A DNA stretch of 64,000 bases, taken from Eriocheir sinensis (Eukaryota; Arthropoda; Malacostraca; Decapoda; Varunidae). Below are positions 23,095 through 37,020 of the stretch, one piece after another; positions within the stretch are counted from its first letter, which is position 1; each line of letters opens with the position of its first letter. The notes beneath the pieces were generated by a model, which did no database searches, was not told the origin of the DNA, and saw only the letters and a program-made list of their open reading frames with translations. The stretch covers positions 161,501 to 225,500 of the forward strand of contig NW_026111817.1 in the NCBI RefSeq assembly GCF_024679095.1. The letters are read 5' to 3'. A program made the translations under genes and the position numbers.

Positions 23095-23120
23095 TGGAGC
23101 AAAATAACCTCGATCAAAGG
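23095..23120 (+). CDS. Candidate first coding exon (MEQNNLDQ) with consensus donor
   Basis: ATGG in a reasonable start context, eight codons reading MEQNNLDQ, then AG followed by GTAAGT at 23121. If spliced to the candidate exon at 26200, the frame is kept. Upstream sequence to 22965 would be 5' UTR. Weak evidence because short exons occur by chance. Confidence 0.25.
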
Positions 23121-25423
23121 TAAGTCTTTGAATCTTATTTTTACCTTTTTACCCTCTTTTCAGGTCAGGTTACGTTAAGGGCGAGGTTAAGTTATGGGGG
23201 TGTGTTATGTGTTAAGGATTAGGTTATGATAGGATACTTACTATGGGGGTCAAATAACCCTGGCTAGGAGGTTATGATGTTGGTTTTGGGAAATTTACAT
23301 AGATTTGTTGGAAATTCTTGCCAAATCTCGCCTATTGAGGCCTCCCCCACCTAAACTTTGCTTTTTCTGACAATTCCTCAGGGTTGTTGGGGCTAGGAAA
23401 GGATGACCAATACAAAGAATTGGAGGAGGAGTTGTATAGATATACCATTTGAACCCAAAATATATGCGTAAAATTCCAAGCAATGCTGATATCGATTTTT
23501 TAAAAGATGGCGTTGGCTACTGACCAAGACAGCATTAGATATTGATCAGGATGGGGTTAAGGTACTGACCAAGGTGGCATTAGGTTTGTTCGAGTAACTA
23601 GGTTAGATTTAGGCTGGATTAGCTTTGGTTAGGTTTAATTATACGAACATGCGAACAAATTTTTTTTGTTTTTTGGGGTGAATATATACTGTACTATAAG
23701 TTCACCTGTCTCAGATTTTCAGATGAAACTATACTTTTCATTTTCATCGCAAATGAACCTTTTTAAACCCTTCCCTACATAACTGAAGGATTTCCGACAA
23801 AAATAAGCAGATTCATATTGTGCAAAAGCACCAAATTCTACCAGAAAATGTATTTTCATCTTCAAGCATGTGGTAGATTACAGTTTTGGGCAATATTCCC
23901 TAACCTAATCCAACTTAACACATTGACTGGTACTCATTGGCACTGGATCAGTACCTAATGCCACTTTAGCCATTACTATCATCACTTTGCTCAGTATTTA
24001 TCGCCATCGGTCAGCATTTAGATTTGAATCTCCTCTTACCCCCCCTTCTTCCTCTGCCGGGTAGACCATCATGGCAGGTTGATGTGGTGGACTCTGGAGG
24101 AAATGATAAATTATATAAAACTAATATCGCAGGAATGAACATTCTGACAGTAAGATATACACCATTGTGTTGTATGTGACCCAAGTTCTTCATTAAGAAC
24201 AACAATGTTTTAGCAATGAGATAGGTGAACTTATCAATTTTTTGTGTTTTGGTTGCTTTGTTAATTAATTTTGTCATAAATGTGTAACTTCTGAGGAGGA
24301 ATGAGGTGATAAAAACTGAATTACAACAGAAACAATGAGATTCATTTAAAACACATCTAAATCTACTAGAAGAATGTATTTTCATTCACCATTAGAGACA
24401 GGTACTAATCCTATTACTGTATTTATAAACAATTTATTCAAATATAATATTTTCTTTCTGGAAAAAATAAAGCGGAGTGTGTGTCAATTTTTTTCAATTT
24501 TTCAAGTTGACAGTTTTATATTATTCCTCATAAGGAAAACCATCATGAAATACTGGCCAGAAAAAAAAAAGTGTCTGTGCCTAGAAATATAATTGGCTAA
24601 ATGAAACCTATCCTGAACTTCCTGGTCAAACCCCTAATGCCCACACTTGGTCCAGTACTAATGCTTTAATCAGAACCTAACGCCACCTATGGTCAGTAGT
24701 GATTTTTTGCACCACCCTCATTTTCGACCTATCTCTTTGTCAGAGGGATATAAATGCTATCCATTGGGTAGCTTTATCATAGGGACTGCATTTTAACAAC
24801 ACAATAAGAGTAGTACTAAGATGTCAGACTTGTCTCTGGAACCCGTACACCAGACTGCTTGGGTATTCTGGTAGTTCTAACAGTCTAAAATTCCACTCTC
24901 ACCTCAAAAATCAGTCAGTAAAAGCAGCAGGACTGGCCTAACAATTCCATATTCCCCAGACTCTACTCTTTGCACAAATAATGGAGTTCATGAAAGTATC
25001 CCTTTCTAAAATCCTTTGTTAGAGTTAGGGTCCCCTTATCAGATGGATCTAACCAATGACAGTCTCTCGAGCTAAACTATTCTGATTGCACAAGGAATTT
25101 GAAAAGTCTTCACACTGTATATGTAGGCTACTTAGATCAGATTTCATTTGACTGTTGGAGGATATTCCATGGAGAATCAACAATTGGCTTAATTTTGACC
25201 TTTTTCCTGCTACCAGTACCATGAATGTCACCAGAGGTCCACACACATTAAACTTTCATAAACCCCAAACTAATGTTGCATATAGATGCTATTTTTTTTT
25301 TAGCATAAAATTCATTGATCATTAAATTCCTTAGTTACCTGACGAGGTTGTGAATTGCTGATTCCATTTAAGATTTTTTTTTTTCCTGATTATCAGGGGA
25401 TTTTTTTTTATTATAATTATTTT
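23121..25423. other. AT-rich DNA, no gene seen
   Basis: GGTTA-rich stretch at 23165-23260. Otherwise unremarkable AT-rich sequence with homopolymer T runs at 25291-25301, 25373-25383 and 25401-25410. It could be intron of the small candidate gene. Confidence 0.4.
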
Positions 25424-25625
25424 TTTTTTTAATGGGTTGGTAAAGCGCTTGGCATATTAGAGGCTTATCCGTGTAGGGGCCTGATGGTCGGCCATAGCCC
25501 GTCATGTACCAAGGCAGTGCAATTGTTTTATAATGGTGCCGTATTATTGTTGGCTCATGCTTCCCTCAGGCTCATTCTTGAGTCCTTGCGCTGTAGAAGC
25601 TTCTTCTCAGAGTCCGGGTCGATAG
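25424..25625 (-). mobile_element. Possible retroposon (SINE-like) with poly-A tail
   Basis: The minus strand runs from about 25625 to a poly-A (plus-strand T10 at 25422-25431) and includes GGACTCAAGAATGAGCC and CCCCTACACGGATAAGCC. It is GC-richer than its surroundings. The head cannot be tied to a specific tRNA. Confidence 0.35.
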
Positions 25626-26199
25626 GTGAAATTCTTCCACGACATCATGTGGGTGAGTCTTAGGCCACTTGGCAAATATATAACTATACATAGACTAAAC
25701 CCCACAACATTATCCATACTATTTGTGAGCAGGTTGTTCTTGATGATACATAGCGACACTATCCAGCTCCTTCCAAACAGTAATTACTACACCATCTTAG
25801 TACTAAATCTGTGGTAGTGCTGGCGTCCCAACAAATTCTAGATGCCTCATTTATATACTACCAAATTTCCTTTATGAACTATTTGACTGGTGAGTTAAGA
25901 TTAGCCAACCAGGTGAGTAAACCCAACACCTGGTCAGAAATTGACAAAAGTTAAAATACATTGGATATTATGGTGCTGCAGAAACGTGAGAGCCCACATC
26001 TCACACTATGATAGTCAATTAAATTGCTTCATAAAGGGAACTATTGGTTTTTGCACTACCACCCAGGAACTAGGTTAGAGCAGGGGCTGCTTATGTAAGC
26101 TAGAAGAATTTTGGTAGACCTATAATGTTTTTAGACTCCCAACATATTGTTATCTGATGGCTGCAACTTAATATTCTTATTAGATTGTATGGTTCATTT

Positions 26200-26320
26200 C
26201 AGTGAGCAAGAGTTTGTGCGTTTGCATTACTGTGAAGCAGTGGCTGCAAGGGAAGAGCCAACATGTCATACACAAGAAGAAGAACCTGAAGAGATTAAAA
26301 GAAAAATGCTCTCTTGATGA
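26200..26320 (+). CDS. Candidate second exon of a small gene
   Basis: Preceded by TTCATTTCAG. Joined to the AG left by the 23095 exon it reads SEQEFVRLHYCEAVAA, then REEPTCHTQEEEPEEIKRK and MLS before TGA at 26307. An alternative frame is open through the whole block to a donor AAG/GTAAAT at 26321, so the exon could also be internal to a longer gene. I recognise neither product. Confidence 0.3.
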
Positions 26321-26390
26321 AGGTAAATTTGAGGTTAAGTTACCTATGAATAGCTAAATATTTTTTTTTCCACAGGGGAACCTCATAAGA

Positions 26391-28221
<1,831 letters not shown>

Positions 28222-28607
28222 CATCCTTATAACTGAAATATGTAGCTATTTTAAGATAACATTTCTTTCGCCAGACTTATCAGTGAGCTATGTTATATTA
28301 TCCTCCCGATATTTTTTTAAAGATATCGTTGTTTGGTCTATTATAACCAGTAAAGGCAATGTGCGAGCATTATTAAGGCTAAGTTAATCATATTATTGCA
28401 TAATTTTTATATATATTTTTTCAGTCCTACCAGGGTGAAAATCTGTCATCGAATAATGTAAGTAGGTGACACAATATCAATAAATTTGTGAATGCTGCAA
28501 AAATATGCATGTGGGTCTTCTTTTTACTTATTGCTTTGGTGCAGTTGGTGCTTTGATTGTTACTAAGAACGCTGGTATATGCATGGAATATTGTTTGCTT
28601 TATTTTT

Positions 28608-28770
28608 AACAGGGGTTGTGTTTTGCTTATGATTGGCACAAGTATATAATGTTGACAGTATGTATTGTGCTATATACTTTTGCTTATTTTACAGGGTTGT
28701 GTTTTGCTTATGATTGCTACAAAGTGGCTGAATATGTATATATACTTTTGCTTTTTATAATTTAACCAGG
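28608..28770. repeat. Tandem repeat of about 85 bp, two copies
   Basis: Both units contain GGGTTGTGTTTTGCTTATGA followed by TATACTTTTGCTT; a shortened third start follows at about 28770. Confidence 0.7.
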
Positions 28771-30279
28771 GTTATAAATGATATTATATATAGCTGTCTA
28801 GTCAATACTGTAATTACAAAATAGAATTTTACTATGCATGTATTCTACATAATGTATGAGAAATCTGATGATCTATGGCTGAATGAGACTGAAATCACCA
28901 AAATGGGGGAACAAGAGTAAGATTAGTATTGTGATTTGGCTTGTCATGAAGTCATTGGCACAGGCAGTAGGTCATCTTTTTCCTGTGCAGCTTAAAATTA
29001 TTAAGCTTGACCTGAGGTAAGGTTTTGTGGCTCAAACATCTGCAGCAAGAGAAAAACATCGTAATGAATTAATGAGGGAGGGTGCAAACGTTGGTGGGGA
29101 CCCAGCCATTCACCAGCCGCACCCAAGATAAAACACATTACAGTAATAATTTTACCAGATTGTACAGTAACCATAAACTGCCTAAAGTAATTGGCGGCCT
29201 CAAACAGTCTTATAAAGGAACTTACATCACAACATACAATTGTTCAAACAGTGATATTTATTTGACTATTATTTTGAGGATGAAAGAGTCTGGGGAAAAA
29301 GGTTTGTGTTGGCTTGTCAAACATCTTGAAGCCTGTTCTGGAAGCTCAAGGCTAATGACGCCATTATTTCAGACTCTTATTTTCTTTCCTTTGTTATGTA
29401 AAGGAAAATTGGATATTGATTTCTAGGTCATACGTTTGATGTATTGTGTTTTGTCACTGCAGTGCTTGCTGACATGCATGCCTGTGTGTGAGTATTAAAA
29501 TAGCCTATACTTTCTGCCTTATAAAAACACAGCACCATTAAGGAAAAAACTCAAGATTCAAACTAGTGCACTTAAGGCCAACATAATACTGAAAAATGGT
29601 TTATTGTTCGGTGTTCTCATTACAAATGCCAGATATTTTATAAGTATACACAGACTTCACAATTTTCTGACGGAAACAAGGCAATAGATTCGGCAGGGGC
29701 TGATTTCAAAATTTAAAATTTAAATATTTTCAAAACCAAAGTGAGTTACGACTGAAACTAAAACAGGCACCTCCTTAGGGCATATATGAGTCTCCATATG
29801 TATCGTACCCAAAGTCGTTCCTCAATAAACTCTTAATAATTGTTTTTATATATATAATGAAACTAAAAGGCTAGTAACCAGATTTTACGCTAGATGCACA
29901 AGTATTCATTAAATGCAGAGATAATCACTTTATATTTTGGTGAATCACAGCAATATTTAGTATTTTTACTTTTATGTTTTTGTCTGTATTATTACTTTAT
30001 TATTTTTTTATTTAGTGCACTTTTTGATGTAAGTTTAACATTCAATAAACACTTAATTTTCACATTAGAAACTTAATATTTCTGAGGAAAGTATGCAGAA
30101 AACATCTTAATTTACTCTCCATCAGAAAAGCAAAATATTCATTTTTCATATACAATCACAACTTTGATGTGGCTGACCTGATGTCACTATTGCCGCAGCA
30201 TCGTTCCTAAGCTGTATTATTCTGGCCTCTTCAATTTTGAACAATCACTTAGCCTTTTTTGGTTTATGACGCAGGGGTC
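28771..30279. other. AT-rich DNA, no gene supported
   Basis: A 114-codon frame at 29082-29426 (ending LCKGKLDIDF) is not recognised and has no clear splice or promoter context. Confidence 0.35.
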
Positions 30280-31520
30280 TTAATGTTTCTGGACTTGTAC
30301 ACGTCCCTGTTCTCGCCGTCTCCTCGCCCGCCTCTCGATATTGCTCTCTTCAAAGTGAATGGCTGCTTGGTACTTTGTTTCTTCGCTTCTGGAGTAACAC
30401 AGTTCCGAGAAATTAGCACCGAAACAGTTGAAGAGGAATTCATGATAAGTGGGTGCAAGATGGTGGCATGGCAGCTCTCTACCTGTAATTTCAAGAAGGT
30501 CGGTCTGAGGCCGCCAGGATCCCAGGATATGCCTGAAACTCGTCCCTGTGGCGGTATGGCAGAGGAACCCAACTTGCGCCTTTAGTCTCTCCTGCATATC
30601 AGGAGTCTCATAAGATATCCCGATGACGCCATGGGGTCATTAAAGATGGCGCCAGCACCGCCCGCCTGTTTCAGCTCTCTCCCTGTCGACCAGCTCGACC
30701 AGGGCGTCGAACATCACAGAGGCGTGGTTTCCCCTCTCGTGAGCTCCATGGCCTTTCACCTCTCATAAGTGCTCCTGCTTGCGGCACTCTGGCCACAGAG
30801 GAGCTGGGATCGACTTTCCGGCCAGTAGTTGGCGTGAAGTTGCCGACCGCGGCAGGGAGCAACTCGTCCGTCGGCGGGTCCTGCTGTCAGTCGGCCAGCT
30901 CCCGGCAGCCGGGGGCCAAGACCACTGCCGTCCTCCCTCTCTGTCTTGCCCAGTCCAGGCCGCCCGCACGTCCCCTAGAAGAACCTGATATTTGAGGCAG
31001 AAGCCAACAACCCATATCAGCGAAGTTCTGCACGCCGTCCAGGTTGGCGCGCACATGGCGGCGCAGCTGCCGAAAGAGTGCTCAGTCAGCTCGAGCTGGC
31101 TTCCCTACGCACACACAATACCGACCTCAGGACGTGAAAAAGAACAGCTCCCTCACTACCATTAATCGCACCGAACACACCATCGCACTGGGGTACACAC
31201 CAACACTGAGTCACTGCACTGATGGTGTAGTACGGTTCTTCCACAGCTACTCCACGGGTCAGGCGGCGTCTCATATCTTGTGTTCCTCCCGGTCACTTCC
31301 ACTCGATCTACTGCCTTCTGCGGGTTCTCTCTTTGCATCGTCCTTCGATCCTGCAGTTGTGGGAAGTAATAGAGACGATGAATAATCTGTAGGTCCCTAC
31401 TTGGAGAGTAAACAGAGGTAGACAGCGATATAACTACAGAGGGAAGTGTCGAATGATCAGTGCTTTGGCAGCGAGTACATCGCGGAACTGGAGCTGAGCT
31501 GTTGCTGTAAGGCAATTAAC
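30280..31520. promoter_or_regulatory. CpG-rich block, candidate promoter region
   Basis: G+C and CpG content rise sharply against the AT-rich flanks. AAGATGGCGCC occurs at 30645-30655 and AAGATGGTGGC at 30459-30469; both resemble the YY1-type AAGATGGCGGC motif found near animal transcription starts. Frames of about 100 codons are open on both strands (minus 30597-30280, plus 30259-30585, minus 31056-30763). That is expected of GC-rich DNA, so I do not call a gene. A first exon plus promoter, or a GC-rich repeat, are both possible. Confidence 0.35.
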
Positions 31521-32740
31521 TAAACGTATTTCTTGTTTCCTAATACGCAAAAACTGTAGATCTCACTATCTCTACAGTTATCATCTATTTTACGCAAAAG
31601 ATTTCAACCTAAAGTCATTTAAAATTTTGCCACTTTACACAACGTTTAAAGTACGCATGGTATTATTTTCTTATAAGTGTTACTTTGAACTCGACCAAAT
31701 TGACTTAGAAGAGACACTCCCGCCTGCTTTCAGGCATCTAAAATCCTGAAGATTTCGTCCTATTTCACTTACCCGGAGAAGAATCGCAGAGGAAGTTTGA
31801 GTTATGCAGGAAAGTCGCCATGAATAATCGGCCCTTTACGCGGTTGCCAGCGCGCTAAGACTGAAGATTTCAGTCAACTAGTTGTAGTTCGATGGTATAC
31901 AGCAGAAACAAAAATATGTGTGTCTGATATAAAGTAATATATTCAGTAGTATAAAAGTGGTGTGCCACGCGCTGGCCAGTGGCGAAAACGAAGTCTAATG
32001 GACAATGCGATTAAGCAATTCCTCATGCATGATTTTATGATAAACCATATCTCATCAAAGGTTGAGGGGAGGCGAGTACAGTTCTCCCACATCTGGAGGA
32101 TGATATTGGGTATCCTTGCCCAGCATCATGATATTGCAGGCCATCAGAATAATGATACTATTAGAGGAAACATTACTTAATATTACTGTAATAAGGATGA
32201 GGGATTATGTCAAAGACTCAGAAGTGATTAGGATGAAGACATTGTGTGTCTGACTTCACAGTGATGTGCATACACATGCAAAATGTCCAACAGGTAAAGA
32301 AGATAGCCATTGTTCTAGAAGTTAATGCTGCCCTGTATCAGATTGTGGGGTGACTATCAAGCCAAAATCTTCATTTCAAATTAAAGACCAGGCTCTATGT
32401 TCTGGAAGGCCCAATCAAAGCCAACTGTGCCACTGGAGTTGATAGAGTTGATTTGCCGGTAAGAGACCTCTGAACTTATTATTGGGGGAATGCTTTTTCC
32501 CATGCAATAAATTTATTTTGGAAGGTAATTTCCCATTTAAATATGTGTTTTTATATTTCAAAATTATTCATTTAATGCTATTCCTGCACAGTCCTTTAAA
32601 TATGACAAAGTGTATTTCAATAGACACATACATGGAAGTTTTGTGGACCGCTACACCAAATATGTGATTATTTCCTGAGACAAAATGCTGCTGGGGGTCC
32701 ACAGCTGCATTTGTTGTTCATCTGTAACTATTTAACACCT
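31521..32740. other. AT-rich DNA, no gene seen
   Basis: No recognised repeat or coding signal. Confidence 0.4.
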
Positions 32741-32999
32741 GGGCCCGCATCTCGATTAAACTATTAATACTAGAACTTGGTATTAATTTCGATTTTGGTA
32801 TTAACTCACTCCCCAAAGTATCTCAACAACTATTATCAATAACCATTTTAATTTTGGCATTAACTTGAGGAGGCTATGAAGACTTCTAAACACTTAAGGT
32901 AGTTAATAGTGAACTTGTAGACCCAGACTCAGACCCATATCAATATGCACAATGGACTTCCTTTCGTTCAGGCCTGCCTTCCGTACTTGAGCTGACAGG

Positions 33000-33420
33000 G
33001 TGCTTGAACTGCATAACGATGGTGTGAACTTGTCAAGACATACATATTAGACCGTGCAGGAATGAGTATGACTGATTTGGAGAGAAGAGTTAAAGATCCA
33101 GTTCAAAAGGGATATTCCTTCACCAGTTGAAAGGATTTTGAATTAAAGGGTACTTGGCCACAGGAAAGGCTGCAGTGCCTGGTGATGAGTTAGGGTGTGC
33201 CAGAGTAGTAAAAGGAGTAAGATTAGAAAACTCTGCTGCCCTCAGTGACCTGTAGTGTAGTCGGAGGTTGATCCCAGTCTCCTTGATAGGTGGAGATCCG
33301 TAAAGCGCAGAATTACCAACTTGCTGGAAGCATGTGGGGAGTGATAGACTGCACCCATGAAAATAATGGCACTTGTATGAAAAATGATGTAGTTTTATGG
33401 GCCAACAGAAAAAAAAAAAC
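33000..33420 (+). pseudogene. PIF/Harbinger (HARBI1-like) transposase remnant
   Basis: In two plus-strand frames: GYLATGKAAVPGDELGCARV at about 33148-33207, then, after indels, YQLAGSMWGVIDCTHENN at about 33315-33368. HARBI1-type proteins have L-R-F-[LY]-ATG-x-x-x-x-x-x-GD-x-x-x-x-S, and about 60 residues later F-x-x-[IL]-AG-x-x-x-V-I-[DG]-x-[ID]-[CG]-T-H, whose Asp (here codon 33347-33349) is the first DDE residue. Spacing and order fit. The later catalytic residues are not found and the frame is broken, so it is dead. Confidence 0.6.
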
Positions 33421-33926
33421 ATAGTTTTAAAATATATAATTAGTGTTTGATGCTTTTTGTTATTGATTAAATGTGAATATTCGGAGTTAAGGAAAATATG
33501 GAAAAAAACTTTTATTTCAGTAGCAGTAGCACATTATCGCGCAGAATGAAAAAGGCGACATTAAAACAGTTTAAAATGTCATTTAGAATATGATTATACT
33601 CATTATGGCTGGGTTATTCATATTGAGATAATGGTAAGAAAGTTTACAGAGACGTAAGTCTGCCAGTGGAGGAGGAGTAACAAAAGGTCGAGGTGACCAA
33701 TATCAAGAACATCAGTGACTTAGTGGAGTGGCGAAACGAGTATACGGTTTTCAAGCTTAAGAAGTTCCAAGTGGAAACACCCCATTGTGAATTCAAAAGT
33801 AAGGCATTTCTGGTGCATTGTGTGGTTTATTGGAGTGAATTGGTGACTGATCTGTTGCCATTTTGTTTTCTGCTTGAAGATATTCATCATTGGATTCAGT
33901 TATATATTAATGTGTACAGTCAATGG

Positions 33927-34515
33927 TAACAAAATATCACGTAGTAATTAATTATATATGTCACAACCTATTTATTTTCATGAGATCAAGTAGTATGACC
34001 ACTGAAAAATATAGCTTTTTATCTTGGGCCAGCATTACAAATTAGTATATACTACTTCTATTAGGGAATCTAGTTTCCCAGCACTTTATTATTATGCTGA
34101 GTTCTAAGTACTCAGTCATGTTTAGGGTTTATGTTGTCAGGCTTGGCTCTGGATTTATGAACACCTTCACCAAGCACCTAAGATTACTCAATGCTCGCAA
34201 AAGCTATGTAGATAATCGTTCAATGGTCACTGGCAACAAATACGTAGTAATTAATTTTATATGTCAACCTAATTATTTTCTATGAGATCACAGACTACAA
34301 AACATAGTTTTTTTTCTTGGCCCATTTACAAATCTAGTATATAATTATTCATATATTCAATAAAGTAGTGAACTAGTTTCGTATCTTTATTATTATGCCA
34401 ATATTCTGCAAAACACCCTGGGCTGGTAAACACGCTTAGGCTTATAGGTCAAGGTTTGACGAAAGGAACACTTTACCAAGTGACTCAAGATTACTCAATG
34501 CTACCATATGGGTGA
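33927..34515. repeat. Tandem repeat, two units of about 305 bp
   Basis: The unit starts GG(T/C)AACAAA(A)TA(T)CACGTAGTAATTAATT-like, continues through TGAGATCA and CTTGGGCCAG/CTTGGCCCAT segments, TATTATTATGC, and ends near AAGATTACTCAATGCT. Copies begin at about 33927 and 34232. Confidence 0.75.
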
Positions 34516-34541
34516 CATTTTCACATTTTGATTGTGAGCCA

Positions 34542-35210
34542 TCAGGTTACCTGGAGAGCAGCATGAGCCCAATTAGGTGCTAATGAACATCCTGCCTGTA
34601 TCACAGACCATAGCATGTAAATATGATCGTGAAAAGCCAAGGCAAAGAGTATGCTAACGTTTATTCCGTGACATTTTGCATGGAGGAGGGAGGATGCATT
34701 CATGTGTGTGGGGGGCCCACCATTACAGCCTTCTGGACAGAGGGATACAAGGGCTCTTCGTCTCATCAGCTCTCCCCATACTGATAGTCCTCACTCTTAA
34801 ATTCATTGCATCAGCCAAGTTTCTTCTATCTTCTTATCGATATTTCCACGCTGATCGTTTCTGAACTTGGCACTGGCGCTTTCCTCCTGCGGCCCTGCTT
34901 GCACCGACTTCTACTTCATGCTCATCCCTATACCGTCTAAACTTTATGTAGTAAGAGTTAACCAGCATTCACTCTTTCATCCCTCATTGGGTAAAATCCT
35001 GAACAATCTTCCTTCATCTGGTATTTTCTCCTGCTCATGACTTAAACCTTTAAAGAGGAGGGTATCAGGACATCTTCCTCCTAAAATTGACCTAGTATCT
35101 TTTTCGGGCCAATTTCTTTTGATTCTTTTTAGAGCAGGCGAGAAGTGATGTTTATTAATGTTGCTTTTGTGCCCTTGAACTGTCTCTCTGTTGCAAAAAT
35201 AAAAATTGGG
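34542..35210 (+). mobile_element. Jockey-like LINE, 3' end only
   Basis: Parallels the 3' end of the longer plus-strand copy at 44290-46780: GGGGGCCCACCATTACAGCC, CTCCCCATACTGATAGTC, TCGATATTTCCACGCTGA, ATGCTCATCCC, AATCTTCCTTCATCTGGTAT, and a final TGAACTGTCTCTCTGTTGC followed by AAAAATAAAA. No reverse transcriptase catalytic part. Confidence 0.75.
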
Positions 35211-35289
35211 TCTTATTTGTGGTGGAGGGGATTCCATTACCGGGATGGTGTTGCTTGACACTGGGTTACTACAGTGCCTCCAGGTAGTC

Positions 35290-35408
35290 AGCCATCGACC
35301 AGCCTCCGAGGAGGAGGATCAGCTGGGTGAGCTGCGCTGACTCACCTGGGCTGGATTCTGAACTCAGTCATGTGCAGAAGTGAAGCATGCTGACCACCAG
35401 ACCTCGGA
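35290..35408 (-). mobile_element. tRNA-derived SINE, copy 1
   Basis: The minus strand starts CCGAGGTCTGGTGGTCAGCATG, a tRNA-Glu/Asp-like A-box region, has a degenerate B-box, and continues to CACCCAGCTGATCC and GAGGCTGGTCGATGG. A second copy lies at 63286-63414. It sits just downstream of a Jockey-like 3' end. Confidence 0.6.
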
Positions 35409-37020
35409 TATGTATTGGTCAATCTCAAGCGAACTCATCACAATGCAGGTCACAATTTTTTTTCTGGTAAAATTGTGCTTTGAATGAATTCTGGTTAACC
35501 ATTTCTGTCATTTAGGCAAACAGCACATTTTTCACCCTCCCACCCTAACTCTCCTCGCACAAAAAGTGAAAATCACAGCTCTTGAGGGGGTGCAATTATT
35601 CAGCTCCAAGAGCATGGGGGAATTACATTGCTGCCTCATGAAAGGGTATCTTCAATTCTCCAATGAAGCAGGTGACTGTGGTGGGAGCAGTGCCCCATTG
35701 CCATCCCTTGCAGTGGCAGGCCATAAGCCAACAGATGACAGAAGCAGTATGATGTCATAGGGCCAGCAGATGATGGAAGGCAGGCCACACAGCAGATGAT
35801 GAGCAGGCTGGTGTCATAGGGCCAGCAGATTGAAGCAGTGGCTGCTGGCCTGAGCAGCTAATGCAGTATTCCTTTCCACAAGTAATTGAACAATGTGCTG
35901 GATGGTTCAGCAATATCAATAGTTGTGTATCTACAAAGAATATGAATTTACAAGGATGACAAATTGTTTTAATGATATAAAAGCTGCTTAAAAACAACAG
36001 GCTAAATAATATTTCACTGTTGCTTCAGATCTGTTACATGTCCCATCCTCTCTAGCACATCATGTCAATGCTGAGTGGCTCTGTATCCCTTCAACATGAG
36101 ACGAGCAGCCTTATGATGGCCATACACCAGTTTATCTACCACAGTTAATGCACAGAAGACATAGGCAGGCGGCTCTGGTGGTCTGTGTGGTGCCACACGG
36201 TAAGTACCTAGTGTTGGGGAATTCTGTCATTACAGACAAGCAGGGCAAAATCAGTGTATGCCAGAGGCCTTGTGTGGAAGTTCTGGTCTGAACCAGCAAA
36301 CTAACTCTACACAGCGAGGGCTCTTTACCCTTTGGTGGGCTGTGTAGCTGAGAGAGTGGGAAAATATGAGGTGAGGTGTGAGCAAGTGGTGTCTGTTCAA
36401 GAACCTTCACTTGTAGCTTGTCAACCTCACAGTATTGTGACAGATTGATAGTCATTGGACAGACGAAGGTTAAAAAAATTCCTATATCAATACGCAGTTC
36501 ATCACAGAACTTATTAACTATAAGCTGAAATAAAGTGATTGTGGCCAGCAGGCTGCATCTCTGTATAATACATAAAACTAACTATCATAGTTTCTACATT
36601 TCAGTTTTTCATAACAACCAAAAAAAATTACTAGTCCGTTGCTGCTCAATTTTTGCACTTGACAACGTAAGTTATTTTGATTTTGTTGCACGTTGCACCA
36701 ACGCCTCTCAATAGTCATCTTATGTAATGGGTCCAATTCCCGGGAAGGTACCAAGTCAGGGTATAAATGTGTAGGTTAAGTTTCTTTAATCGTTTCAATT
36801 ATGGCATGCTTTTTATTTCCATACCCTTCCAACAATATTTAATATTGCTGTGATGGAAGCTAACCGAAAATTTATTTTTATTTACATGCATCAAAAGATA
36901 TTAACTTTTTAGCGAGATATGTGAAGATGGCTATATATACTATTTTCTTTAATTTACTTTTCAAATACTTTTTCTATAGGATGATATACACGTCACAATA
37001 TACAAAAAAATTAGATATTT
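35409..37020. other. Mixed DNA with a small minisatellite
   Basis: GATGTCATAGGGCCAGCAGAT-like units (written here as about 21 bp) repeat at 35750-35770 and 35808-35830, with further GCAGATGATG pieces between. The rest to 37020 is AT-rich with no recognised gene. Confidence 0.45.

Noticed and set aside
23165..23260. Interstitial telomere repeat (TTAGG)n
   Set aside because: GGTTA words are scattered, not in a tandem 5-bp array.
30259..30585. Single-exon gene of 108 codons
   Set aside because: Frames of similar length are open on the opposite strand as well, as expected in GC-rich DNA; no motif is recognised.
32742..32790. Harbinger left terminal repeat (GGGCCCGCATCTCG) for the remnant at 33 kb
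   Set aside because: No inverted partner and no TWA duplication could be found, so the element boundary is not supported.
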